The notes under the pieces were generated by a model. The model saw only the letters and a program-made list of their open reading frames with translations, had not been told where the DNA came from and made no database searches. Below, piece by piece: positions 13,204-20,511 of a stretch of 20,969 bases of DNA. The translations under genes and the position numbers were made by a program. The DNA comes from a virus. The first letter of the stretch is position 1, and every line of letters begins with the position of its first letter. Where the stretch lies: positions 1 to 20,969 of the IMG/VR virus record IMGVR_UViG_3300036822_000088; one strand, given 5' to 3'.

Positions 13204-15446
13204 CAGCGCTCACCCGAGAAGCGTTCTTCGAACGTGGCAGCCGGCCCAACCTCCGCCGGAGCCATCTGAGTTTGCCGATTGATCTCCGTCTTCTTGAACA
13301 GGCCTCCGCCCTCCATCTTGACGTTAGTACCTGGAGGAGCATTGATGTCGGCAGTCAGCTTGCCGGTGCCCTCGACCTTGACGCCCTGCCTGGCGTTGGA
13401 GTCAACCACAGCCCGGTCGTCGTCGGCACGGCGGAAGGAGAAGCCTTGGTCGGTTGGAAAAGTCTTGGAGGTGTAGCCCATCTGCGTGGCGGCTGCCGAG
13501 GTGATGTCGATCCCACGACCCGTTCGTGCAGCCGGGCCTATGTCCGTCTGGGGCAGCATGAACTTTCGACCGTCTGGAGTAGTCACCTCGAACATCTTGC
13601 CCAACCCTGCGCGCGAGGGTAGCGCGATCCCCGGGACCTGGTTAGATGCTCCACTGGCCGTTGGACGCCCCACCGGCTCCGACGGGTCCTTCCAGCCCGG
13701 GCCACTGCCGAACCACGATCCCTTGACGGTCGGAGGACCACCCTGACCAGCATCTTGGGTTGGCCTGATCCTGATGCCAGTGTTGGCCTGGTCTGGCGCC
13801 GGGGCCTGAGCCTGGCCAGGTGGCTTGCCGGTGACGGCCGCGTTGGCCTGGTCCGGCGTCAGGCCCTGGTCGATCAAGGCCTTCTTGGCCGCATCCTGGC
13901 TCCTGATCCCGAAGTGGCCAGCATCCGGGTTGCGCCAGTCGGCACCAGAGACCATCCCCCACTTTGACGCGAGGGCACGCTCAGTCTCCGCCGGTAGCGA
14001 GACGCCTCCACTGCGGATATTGCGACCTATTTGGTTGATGTCAATGGCCGCCCCAATGGGATGGCCGCTGGCGTTACTCGGGCGCTCTCCCAGTGTGCCG
14101 CTGGAGGGACCGATCACACCACCAGCCTTCTCATAGTCATTGATGAAGCCCTGGAAGTTCTGCGCGTAGCGGGCGTCGACTTGAAACTTCTTGCCGCTCG
14201 CTGTGGTCACGGTAGCCATGCCTCCGCGGGCGATCGGTGTGCCCGCCGGAGCGGTGATCCCTCCACTGCCGCCAGCACTCCCAATCGGAGGCGCACCTCC
14301 ACTGGGTGCTTCACCCGCACCGGCTCCAGTGCCAGGACCTACAGCTGAGCCATTGGGCAGCAACGTGGTGCCCTGACCTCCCCTGAGCAACCCTCCGCCC
14401 AGCTGGCGCTGCTGCTCGGTGAACCCACCACCACCCTGGCGGCCAGAGAACCGATCCCAAAAACTGGGCGGAGCGTTCCCGCCACCTGAAGGTAGCTCCT
14501 CCGGCTTCAAAAACTTCTCAACGGCTTCCAACGCCTTATTGAGCAACTCGATCTCATGCGTGGTATTCCTTATGACCTCCGCCAGTCCAGGTCCTAGCGC
14601 GAGGACCAGCGTTTCACCAAGTCCCTTGGAGGTCACCATCAGTTCCTTGATCGCCTTGTTGGCCTTCTCCGACCGCTCAAACAGTTCTCCAAAGCGCTTC
14701 TTCTCTTCCTCACCCATCTCCCTCATGTGTGGACCGAGCAATCTGGTGCTCTCATCCAGTTTCAGAATTGACTCCAGCCAAGTATTGGCCGCCTTGGCTG
14801 CGTCCGCCTGTGCGACGTTCTCCTCCACACCTCGGCGCTTATTCGCCTCATAGCGATACTGCCTGACATTCTCAGCCTGCTGCTGCGCCCAGTTGAACTT
14901 CTGCTCCCAAGTCGTCAGCTTCTCAATCTGGGCGAGGCTGGCGATCATGTCCGCCTTGTGAGTGCCAGCCATATTGATAGCTTGCTGGTAGCGCTCACTG
15001 CCTACTCGCGACAGCTCAGCCAAGGCATCTGCAAAGCCGGCCACACTGCTCTGGGCCTTATCCGCATCCACCCCAGCTCGCTCGAGCTGGTCGACCATGT
15101 TCTTGAAAGTCGCAGGCTGTACGCCGATCAGCTTGGCCTTCTCAGCCAGCTCGGCCAGCTTGATGGCGGTGCTGGTAAGGACCGCACCCAGGCCACCCAC
15201 GACTGCTCCGAACGCACCCATCCTGCCAATCATACCGAGCATCGCACGCTCGCCGCCGGTGGCCAGCTCGGTGAGCTTCTTAATCCCCTCACCGATCTCT
15301 TGCTGCGAGCGCTTGAACTTATCCAAGCTCGCAGCAGCTTGGCCACTCGTGAGCTGGGTGATGTTGCCCTTGAGCTGCGCCAACGCAGTAGACGCCTGGT
15401 CGTCAAGGACGACCTTAAGTCGAAGCTCTTGTTCCTCTACGGCCAT
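13203..15446 (-). CDS. Tail tape measure protein with M15-like peptidase and double-psi barrel-like domains
   Basis: 747 residues with AGGAG five bases before the ATG. Residues 1-310 are long helices with a hydrophobic stretch at 68-98 (AMLGMIGRMGAFGAVVGGLG), the usual tape measure layout. A Gly/Pro-rich linker follows (320-410). Residues 420-515 resemble M15 peptidases: GHPIGAAID gives H462 and D469, and NPDAGHFG gives D508 and H511 as zinc and catalytic ligands. Residues 615-675 (LPQTDIGPAARTGRGIDITS) resemble an RlpA-like double-psi beta-barrel. Such domains open peptidoglycan for DNA entry. Total length is short for a tape measure, with about 310 helical residues, implying a short tail if only that part sets length. 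Confidence 0.85.
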   Translation of the reverse strand: MAVEEQELRLKVVLDDQASTALAQLKGNITQLTSGQAAASLDKFKRSQQEIGEGIKKLTELATGGERAMLGMIGRMGAFGAVVGGLGAVLTSTAIKLAELAEKAKLIGVQPATFKNMVDQLERAGVDADKAQSSVAGFADALAELSRVGSERYQQAINMAGTHKADMIASLAQIEKLTTWEQKFNWAQQQAENVRQYRYEANKRRGVEENVAQADAAKAANTWLESILKLDESTRLLGPHMREMGEEEKKRFGELFERSEKANKAIKELMVTSKGLGETLVLALGPGLAEVIRNTTHEIELLNKALEAVEKFLKPEELPSGGGNAPPSFWDRFSGRQGGGGFTEQQRQLGGGLLRGGQGTTLLPNGSAVGPGTGAGAGEAPSGGAPPIGSAGGSGGITAPAGTPIARGGMATVTTASGKKFQVDARYAQNFQGFINDYEKAGGVIGPSSGTLGERPSNASGHPIGAAIDINQIGRNIRSGGVSLPAETERALASKWGMVSGADWRNPDAGHFGIRSQDAAKKALIDQGLTPDQANAAVTGKPPGQAQAPAPDQANTGIRIRPTQDAGQGGPPTVKGSWFGSGPGWKDPSEPVGRPTASGASNQVPGIALPSRAGLGKMFEVTTPDGRKFMLPQTDIGPAARTGRGIDITSAAATQMGYTSKTFPTDQGFSFRRADDDRAVVDSNARQGVKVEGTGKLTADINAPPGTNVKMEGGGLFKKTEINRQTQMAPAEVGPAATFEERFSGER

Positions 15447-16105
15447 CTATTCTCCTGACTCCACGGCGCGACTTCTCTCCAGTTGGGCCGTCCTGCTGAG
15501 ATGGAGCTGGACCTCGCTGATCGACATCTCAAGAAAGATGCGCGGATCGAGGTGGTAGTAGCTGGCTAGTCGATAGCAATCGATGACCATGCCATCGTCG
15601 ATGACGGTGGTCACCACGCCCGCAGATCGGGTAAAAAAAATTTACGCAGACGATAGGCACAACTGTTCCAGTCACGCGGGTCCATAGCCTCGAGCAAGGG
15701 CGGCAGGATGCCGCAGAGCGCACCCATGATGTAAGTCATCTTGCGCTCCTCGATGATGATCTCGCCGTCCCACAACATCCGCGTCGGGTTGCCTATCCTG
15801 TTGATCTCGCTTGCACGAGGCTCACGAAACGACAGGCTGTTGATTGTCTCACCGCGATCATTCTTGATCGAGCGATACAGGAGTTGGACCGTGATCGGCC
15901 AAATCTCCGCACCCTCGGTGATCTCCTTCCTGAGCTGATCGGTCTCACTGATCGGTGGCTCAATCTTGGGAGCCTCAGTCTTGAGCTGCGACGGCAGTGG
16001 TGGCTGTGGCGGCGCAGACAGTGGGGGCTCCAGCGGAGGCGGCTCAGGAGAGATGAAACCCTCCCTGATTTTCGCGCCGCCGTTTCCCTTCTCCAGTTCT
16101 ACCAT
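15447..16105 (-). CDS. Tail assembly chaperone fusion made by -1 frameshift
   Basis: A TTTTTTA heptamer at 15638-15632 is in phase as T-TTT-TTA. A -1 slip there would continue through 61 further codons (15632-15450) to the TAG touching the tape measure ATG (TAGATG), giving about 219 residues. The extension contains DCYRLASYYHLDPRIFLEMS and then EVQLHLSRTAQLERSR, the small helical shape of downstream gpGT/E'-type chaperone extensions. In contractile and siphophage tails, a minority frameshift product binds the tape measure. The frame, position and length all fit. Efficiency is unknown, and the extension could also be made from an internal ATG at 15590, which lacks a ribosome site. Confidence 0.75.
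15611..16105 (-). CDS. Tail assembly chaperone, short form (Mu gp41/TAC-like)
   Basis: The zero-frame product is 164 residues. GAGGTG precedes the ATG. Residues 20-55 are Pro-rich and disordered. ITVQLLYRSIKN, INSLSFREPRASEINRIG and YIMGALCGILPPLLEAMDPRDW with the LRKFFL end match the Mu gp41/phage_TAC_7 family ('V-L---I-----G-----L--REP---D'). It lies between tube and tape measure, the standard place for this chaperone, which coats the tape measure before tube polymerisation. It ends six codons after the slippery site, with PDLRAW then TGA. Confidence 0.82.
   Translation of the reverse strand: MVELEKGNGGAKIREGFISPEPPPLEPPLSAPPQPPLPSQLKTEAPKIEPPISETDQLRKEITEGAEIWPITVQLLYRSIKNDRGETINSLSFREPRASEINRIGNPTRMLWDGEIIIEERKMTYIMGALCGILPPLLEAMDPRDWNSCAYRLRKFFLPDLRAW
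15632..15638 (-). promoter_or_regulatory. Slippery heptamer T TTT TTA for -1 frameshifting
   Basis: Read on the - strand, eight T residues (15640-15633) are followed by A (15632). The zero-frame codons are AAA TTT TTT TTA, so the X_XXY_YYZ heptamer is U UUU UUA. Short inverted repeats follow at once: CCCG/CGGG around ATCTG, then GTGG/CCAC around TGA. These might act as stimulatory structure, although the first is closer than usual. Confidence 0.78.
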
Positions 16106-16113
16106 GGTTCACC

Positions 16114-16482
16114 TCACGCGATCGAAATTTCCTGACAGGCGAGACCCTCCCAGCGAACTCTGACCTGACCGTCTCTGGTGTTGTTCTCGAAGCCGGCCTT
16201 GCAGGTACCACCCGTCAATGTGTATTGCATCCCATTAGCCAGTTGGGCGACGACAGTCACATCCGTCTCCAACTCAAGGTCCTCAAGCAGCAGCCCAGGT
16301 ATCGTAGACAGATCACCCTCGATGTATGGTACTCGGGGCAGCTCTTGGTAGCCGTGGACGCCGTCCTGACCGGCGATCATGGTGCGCTCTACCGAGCTTG
16401 GACTCACAGTAAAGTTTCCGCGAAGGGCCAGCTGAGTGCCATCCACGGTCAGGAAGGCGATGCCAGCGAAGCGTTGTGCCAT
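16114..16482 (-). CDS. Tail tube protein (Mu M-like)
   Basis: 122 residues, mostly beta strands, with GAGGAG upstream. RFAGIAFLTVDGTQLALRGNF, then ERTMIAGQDGVHGYQELPRV and PYIEGDLSTIP fit the Mu M-type tail tube family (Phage_tail_tube). So does the ending YTLTGGTCKAGFENNTRDGQ followed by VRVRWEG. The protein stacks as rings inside the sheath. It follows the sheath gene by 32 bases and precedes the chaperone gene, the canonical order. Confidence 0.9.
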   Translation of the reverse strand: MAQRFAGIAFLTVDGTQLALRGNFTVSPSSVERTMIAGQDGVHGYQELPRVPYIEGDLSTIPGLLLEDLELETDVTVVAQLANGMQYTLTGGTCKAGFENNTRDGQVRVRWEGLACQEISIA

Positions 16483-16514
16483 TGGTCAGTTCTCCTCTGT
16501 TTAGATTTTTAGGT

Positions 16515-18101
16515 CTATGGTGCGCCAGATGAGGCTTGGAATGGAGCCGGTGCCGCACCGATGATCGCCACGTCGATCCCACGATCATACTGCAACCGGA
16601 ACTGGGCCAGCACGGCGAAGATGCGGAGCTGGTTGATCAGGTCGGGTGGGTAGAGCACGTTTACCCGGTTCGGATTATTTGGGTCACGCTCTACCAGCAG
16701 ATTGGCCTTAAACGCCCGGAGGTTCTCAACCAATCCATTCCACATGTCTATCTGGTACTCATTGACCAGCTCGGCCTTGATGATGCCAGGTGTCACGATG
16801 GCTTGCCCAGGACCGAACTTAGTACCGTCGTCCGCCAGCTTGTGCCTCGGGAACTTAGTCGTGATGGCGTGCTTCTGGTTGCGTAGCAGCTTGGCGAGGG
16901 TCGCCAGGGTGGTTACCAACTCGTAGGCGTCATCCGCCGCACCGTAGAGGTTGAGCTGGTAGGTGGTCTGCTCCCGTAGGATCATTGGCTGTGCGTCGGT
17001 GCCGATCTCCTGAATGGCCAGGCCGTTGGATGCCAGCGCGTTCAACTCTGGGAAGTTGAACCGATCGATCAGCAGGCAGCCCTTGATATCATTCAGGGAC
17101 AGCGACTGCAATGGTCGTGCAGGATCATTGATCAAAGCCCGCTGCGCCTTGGCACAATAGGCCGCCGCGCACTCAAACATCGGTGACGCCGTCGATGGTT
17201 CAAACGCCATTATCGACATCACCCCACTGTTGTTTGAGTCACCGAACGTGAGCAGTGTGGAGTAGGTGCCTCGCTTGGCATTGAAAATGTGGCCAAACTG
17301 CTGGCGCTCCCATCCCCAGCGACCAGTGTCAGAGAAGCCGTACTCCTGCTCCCATGCCAGCAGAGAATTGCTATCAGTGTATGGCATCGCCACATATTCA
17401 AAGTTCTGCTGTTGGATGTTGCTGATCGCGGTCGTGAATATCGGTGTACCAACGCCGCCGGTCAATAAGCCAGTAGCCGGGAGCGTGATACCGAGGCCGA
17501 TCGGCGTCATCTCCGAACCGATCGTGCCATAGTAGTTAAGCTGAACCGATATCTCATTGCCATTGACACCCTTGAACTTTGAGGTCAGCGTCACAACACC
17601 GGCCGCTGCAACTGCCGTCACTGGCAGCGCCTCATTGCCGATCGTCGCGCTATAGGTATTGATCGCACTCGCAATCGCGGAGGCAATCGTTGTGGGCGTA
17701 TCCGTAGTCATGATGTTAATCTGGACGGGACTGCCCCCGATGTACAGACTGATCGTTCCGGCCGCCGTTGGTGCAGCAGTGATGGTGATCGTTCCAGTGG
17801 CGGCGGTACCAGCTACCGGCTCAGCCACTCCCAATCCCCAGACCTCGTTGGCAAAGTTATTGGCAAAGAACGCCTGAAACATTCTGGATAGTTCTGAGCC
17901 AGCACCGTACGCAGCGTCGGCCTGAGCCTGGCTGCCGATCGGGATTGGAACATCAGGCGCAGCGGTTCCAGCCGCAATCTTGACACCCACCAGCAGGCCG
18001 ATCAGATTGATGCTGGAGAGGCCAGCCATGGATGGATCGACCTCGACCCAATACAGCGGGACCTTGATGTTTTGGGGGATGTTTGAAAAACTGATCGGCA
18101 T
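16515..18101 (-). CDS. Tail sheath protein (Mu L-like)
   Basis: 528 residues with GAGGAG before the ATG. PLYWVEVDPSMAG and NLIGLLVGVKIAAGTAAPDV at the start, a QAQADAAYGAGSELSRMFQAF segment, and a beta-rich insertion at about 105-215 fit the contractile tail sheath family. FNFPELNALASNGLAIQEIG near 360 and the conserved C-terminal core (IIKAELVNEYQIDMWNGLV, then FAVLAQFRLQYDRGIDVAI) support this. The sheath contracts to drive the tube through the envelope. The start overlaps nothing; the DUF2635 gene ends three bases upstream. Confidence 0.93.
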   Translation of the reverse strand: MPISFSNIPQNIKVPLYWVEVDPSMAGLSSINLIGLLVGVKIAAGTAAPDVPIPIGSQAQADAAYGAGSELSRMFQAFFANNFANEVWGLGVAEPVAGTAATGTITITAAPTAAGTISLYIGGSPVQINIMTTDTPTTIASAIASAINTYSATIGNEALPVTAVAAAGVVTLTSKFKGVNGNEISVQLNYYGTIGSEMTPIGLGITLPATGLLTGGVGTPIFTTAISNIQQQNFEYVAMPYTDSNSLLAWEQEYGFSDTGRWGWERQQFGHIFNAKRGTYSTLLTFGDSNNSGVMSIMAFEPSTASPMFECAAAYCAKAQRALINDPARPLQSLSLNDIKGCLLIDRFNFPELNALASNGLAIQEIGTDAQPMILREQTTYQLNLYGAADDAYELVTTLATLAKLLRNQKHAITTKFPRHKLADDGTKFGPGQAIVTPGIIKAELVNEYQIDMWNGLVENLRAFKANLLVERDPNNPNRVNVLYPPDLINQLRIFAVLAQFRLQYDRGIDVAIIGAAPAPFQASSGAP

Positions 18102-18104
18102 GGG

Positions 18105-18440
18105 TCACTTCTCCTCTGAAGCATCGGTTGAGCTGGGCTCCTCATCTTCCTCTGGAGCCTCGCTGGGCTTTTCATCTTCCTTTGGAGCGTCGCTGGGCTT
18201 CTCCTCATCCTGCTGCTTTTGCTCGGACAACTTGATTGAGCCCTCTTTCAATCTCCTGAAGGTGAACGTGTCATTCGGCCACTCGATGTCACCCTCGGCG
18301 CGGAAGCCTCCAGCAGTAGGATGCTTGAGCAATCTCCGCATGTCATCATCAGCTGGCTCGACGCGGATGCCTGGAACTGATGACGACTTCATCATACCAG
18401 GCCGTCCCTTCGTAACTATTCTTGGATTGATTTTGACCAT
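18105..18440 (-). CDS. DUF2635-like protein (Mu gp38-like) with acidic repeat tail
   Basis: 111 residues with GGAGGAG upstream. The core, VPGIRVEPADDDMRRLLKHP, then PTAGGFRAEGDIEWPNDTFT and FRRLKEGSIK, matches the short DUF2635 proteins that precede the sheath gene in Mu-like phages. After residue 72 the sequence becomes a disordered Glu/Asp/Lys/Pro tail with repeats of the form DEEKPSDAPKEDEKPSEAPE. DUF2635 proteins are usually about 50-70 residues, so the tail is extra. Function is unknown; position suggests sheath assembly. Confidence 0.75.
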   Translation of the reverse strand: MVKINPRIVTKGRPGMMKSSSVPGIRVEPADDDMRRLLKHPTAGGFRAEGDIEWPNDTFTFRRLKEGSIKLSEQKQQDEEKPSDAPKEDEKPSEAPEEDEEPSSTDASEEK

Positions 18441-18444
18441 GGCC

Positions 18445-19140
18445 TTAACTCCTCCTCGCGGCTTGTAACGTGCTTAGCATGTACTTGATCGAGACCTGTT
18501 GCCGTTGGTTTCTTTGGGTCTGGGTGTCGCCCGCCTTGATGCCGGTAGTCACATCGATCTCATCGAGCGTGTCAGTGATGTCCGGATACCACTCACTTCG
18601 AGAGAAGCAGTTGACCTCATACTGAAGCTCTCCTATCGGTGTCTCATTGTTGAGCCCAGCGTTGCCGAACACGTGGCGTCTAGTTCCCCTGATTATGCTC
18701 TCGATACCGACTCCCTCGGGATTGTTATTGTGCAGAACGTTCATCAGCTTTATGTCGGTCCACAGCGCGCCCATCAATCTGAGATACGCAGCGTCGATCC
18801 CATGCTCCAACGCGTCCGGATCACTATTAGCTTGGATCACCGAAAAGCCGATGCGCGATGTGTGGTTGAACCTGACGCACCCAGTGTTGGCGTCGCCATC
18901 CGGCACCATCATCTCATCTATGACATAGACCCCAAGAAACGGCAGCAGGTCGGCCTGCACCGGCATCATCTTTGTCTTGCGGAACGTATAGCCGGCGAAG
19001 TATGGATTGGAGGTCACCACGTCGAACATCGCGTCGCGAATATCGACGGCGAAGCTCTGGCTCTCGACGAGGCCGAGCACCTCTACGCCTGGAGCCATTG
19101 CGCTCAGAGCGAGCAGACCCCTGGCTGGACTGATCACCAT
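18445..19140 (-). CDS. Tail terminator/completion-like protein (Mu gp37 position)
   Basis: The ATG at 19140 overlaps the preceding stop (TGATG); a GTG one codon upstream is also possible. 231 residues. ESQSFAVDIRDAMFDVVTSN, then LPFLGVYVIDEMMVPDGDAN, RFNHTSRIGFSVIQANSDPD and ALEHGIDAAYLRLMGALWTD show the alpha/beta shape of tail terminator proteins that cap the tube. Position between the joining proteins and DUF2635 corresponds to Mu gp37. The C-terminal 60 residues are polar, with a Gln/Arg-rich stretch. The assignment rests on context and pattern, not a proven family. Confidence 0.6.
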   Translation of the reverse strand: MVISPARGLLALSAMAPGVEVLGLVESQSFAVDIRDAMFDVVTSNPYFAGYTFRKTKMMPVQADLLPFLGVYVIDEMMVPDGDANTGCVRFNHTSRIGFSVIQANSDPDALEHGIDAAYLRLMGALWTDIKLMNVLHNNNPEGVGIESIIRGTRRHVFGNAGLNNETPIGELQYEVNCFSRSEWYPDITDTLDEIDVTTGIKAGDTQTQRNQRQQVSIKYMLSTLQAARRS

Positions 19141-19487
19141 CACACGAGCGCCTTCAGCTCTAGGGTGACTTCCCCTCCTCCGTTGTGAAACACGTTGGTT
19201 ATCTCAAAGCTACCCACGGCCGGCAAACCAGAGACTGACTCAGCCGGAATGTCTATGGTGTCTCCCTGCACCGGCAGGACAGAAAACTCACTGGTCCTGA
19301 TGTCCAAGATGGTCTGCTGGTCGGAGAAGATGCTCCCATCCTCAAGCATCACGTTCAAGGTTCGGCTGTCGTAGATGCCCCTGTTGATCCCAGAGTAGGA
19401 GTTGCCCAGCCTGGACGCAAAGGTCACTGGGCGACCAAACACATCTTGAGTCGGCATGTAGACTAGCGTTGAGAAGTTTACCGCCAT
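19140..19487 (-). CDS. Head-tail joining-like protein
   Basis: 115 residues, with GAAGGAG five bases before the ATG. The composition is almost all beta strand: QDVFGRPVTFASRLGN, then RGIYDSRTLNVMLEDGSIFS and DQQTILDIRTSEFSVLPVQG, and GSFEITNVFHNGGGEVTLEL. This resembles small phage head-tail attachment proteins (lambda FII or gp23 type), where an 'EF-V-P--GD-I--P' segment is common. It lies between the connector side and the tail terminator, which supports a joining role. It overlaps the previous gene by ten bases. Confidence 0.65.
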   Translation of the reverse strand: MAVNFSTLVYMPTQDVFGRPVTFASRLGNSYSGINRGIYDSRTLNVMLEDGSIFSDQQTILDIRTSEFSVLPVQGDTIDIPAESVSGLPAVGSFEITNVFHNGGGEVTLELKALV

Positions 19488-19867
19488 GACAGCTCCTTCA
19501 CCATCAATTCATCCATTCTTGTGACTAACTTCTCGTAGAGCTCAAATCTCAGGATCGGCCTGTTCGTGCCAATCCTCCTGACTGCGCCGAGCCGAGGTCT
19601 ATTGGCCACCCTGCGAGCTCTCAAGATGGCATTGATCTTCTTTTGGTCTCGCTCGACCACCCTGGCCACCCTCGAACTAGGCCAGATGTCGGTCTCCACC
19701 GTGTGCTCATCCGGCATCTTAGTGTTCGGGAAGCGTCGTCGCATGTCATCCGTCTGCCAGGCAGTCAGCTCCACAGTCATGTGCTGCTTGGGAAACTCCT
19801 CGATCTTCTTGATCATTGCCTCCTGGCGCTCAACCAAACCACTGACGTCTAGCGAGATATCCAGCAT
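19478..19867 (-). CDS. Neck/minor tail-like small protein
   Basis: 129 residues, strongly basic in the middle (RRVANRPRLGAVRRIGTNRP), with predicted helices at both ends (VERQEAMIKKIEEFPKQHMT, LRFELYEKLVTRMDELMVKE). The order, helix then basic loop then helix, recalls the HK97 gp10-type neck proteins, but no signature is clear. It starts by a TGATG overlap with the connector gene and overlaps the joining protein by ten bases. A role in connecting head and tail is inferred from position only. Confidence 0.55.
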   Translation of the reverse strand: MLDISLDVSGLVERQEAMIKKIEEFPKQHMTVELTAWQTDDMRRRFPNTKMPDEHTVETDIWPSSRVARVVERDQKKINAILRARRVANRPRLGAVRRIGTNRPILRFELYEKLVTRMDELMVKELSWR

Positions 19868-20511
19868 CAGACCTCGAGCCTCACGTAGTGCATGAGCAGG
19901 TTGTTGGTCACTCCTCCGATGATCCCCTGGATAGTCAGACCCTTGCCCTGTTGGGTGGCATCGTAATACATCACGCGGCTGTCCTTGTGGGATATGCTTC
20001 GTATCCCGATCACAGCCAACCTGTTCATCAAGGCCTGGCCCTCCCGCACCATCAAGGCGGCCGCCTGCTTCAGCGCCGGTGGTGTCTCGTCCGGCAACAC
20101 ATAACCACCAGAGTAGGTCACCTTGATCGGCTCACTGTTCGTGGCCAGGAGCTCAATCTTTCCAGACTTCTCCTCCACCTCATAGGTTGAGGGATCGAGC
20201 ACGGCACCCGACGGACTCTCCAGGGTCAACGCGGCCTCAAGATCGATGGGATAGTGGCTCACAAACAACCTGGTCATGGAGTTCGTATTATCGTAGTTTA
20301 CACACTGCCAGATCTCGCTGACCTCCTCGTATGCGAACACCCTGTTGCAGACGGTAGCAATCACGTCAGAGTACTGGGTTATGTAGGACTGGAGCACCTC
20401 GTCCTGACTGGTATCGGTAGGCAAAATGTTGATTAGGAGCTTCAAGTCCTCCAGCGAGATCAAGTCATAGTTGTCCGCCGGAGTAATGATCTTGACGACC
20501 CGGTCAGCCAC
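19867..20511 (-). CDS. Head-tail connector protein (gp6-like)
   Basis: GTG 20511 is chosen as start because GAGGAG lies seven bases upstream; an upstream ATG at 20577 would overlap the collagen-like gene by 74 bases. 214 residues. SLEDLKLLINILPTDTSQDE followed by VLQSYITQYSDVIATVCNRV, then a beta region, then PPALKQAAALMVREGQ, form the helix-rich plan of adaptor/connector proteins (Phage_connect_1 or gp6-like). These form a ring beneath the portal. The gene overlaps the preceding gene's end by eight bases. Confidence 0.75.
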   Translation of the reverse strand: MADRVVKIITPADNYDLISLEDLKLLINILPTDTSQDEVLQSYITQYSDVIATVCNRVFAYEEVSEIWQCVNYDNTNSMTRLFVSHYPIDLEAALTLESPSGAVLDPSTYEVEEKSGKIELLATNSEPIKVTYSGGYVLPDETPPALKQAAALMVREGQALMNRLAVIGIRSISHKDSRVMYYDATQQGKGLTIQGIIGGVTNNLLMHYVRLEV

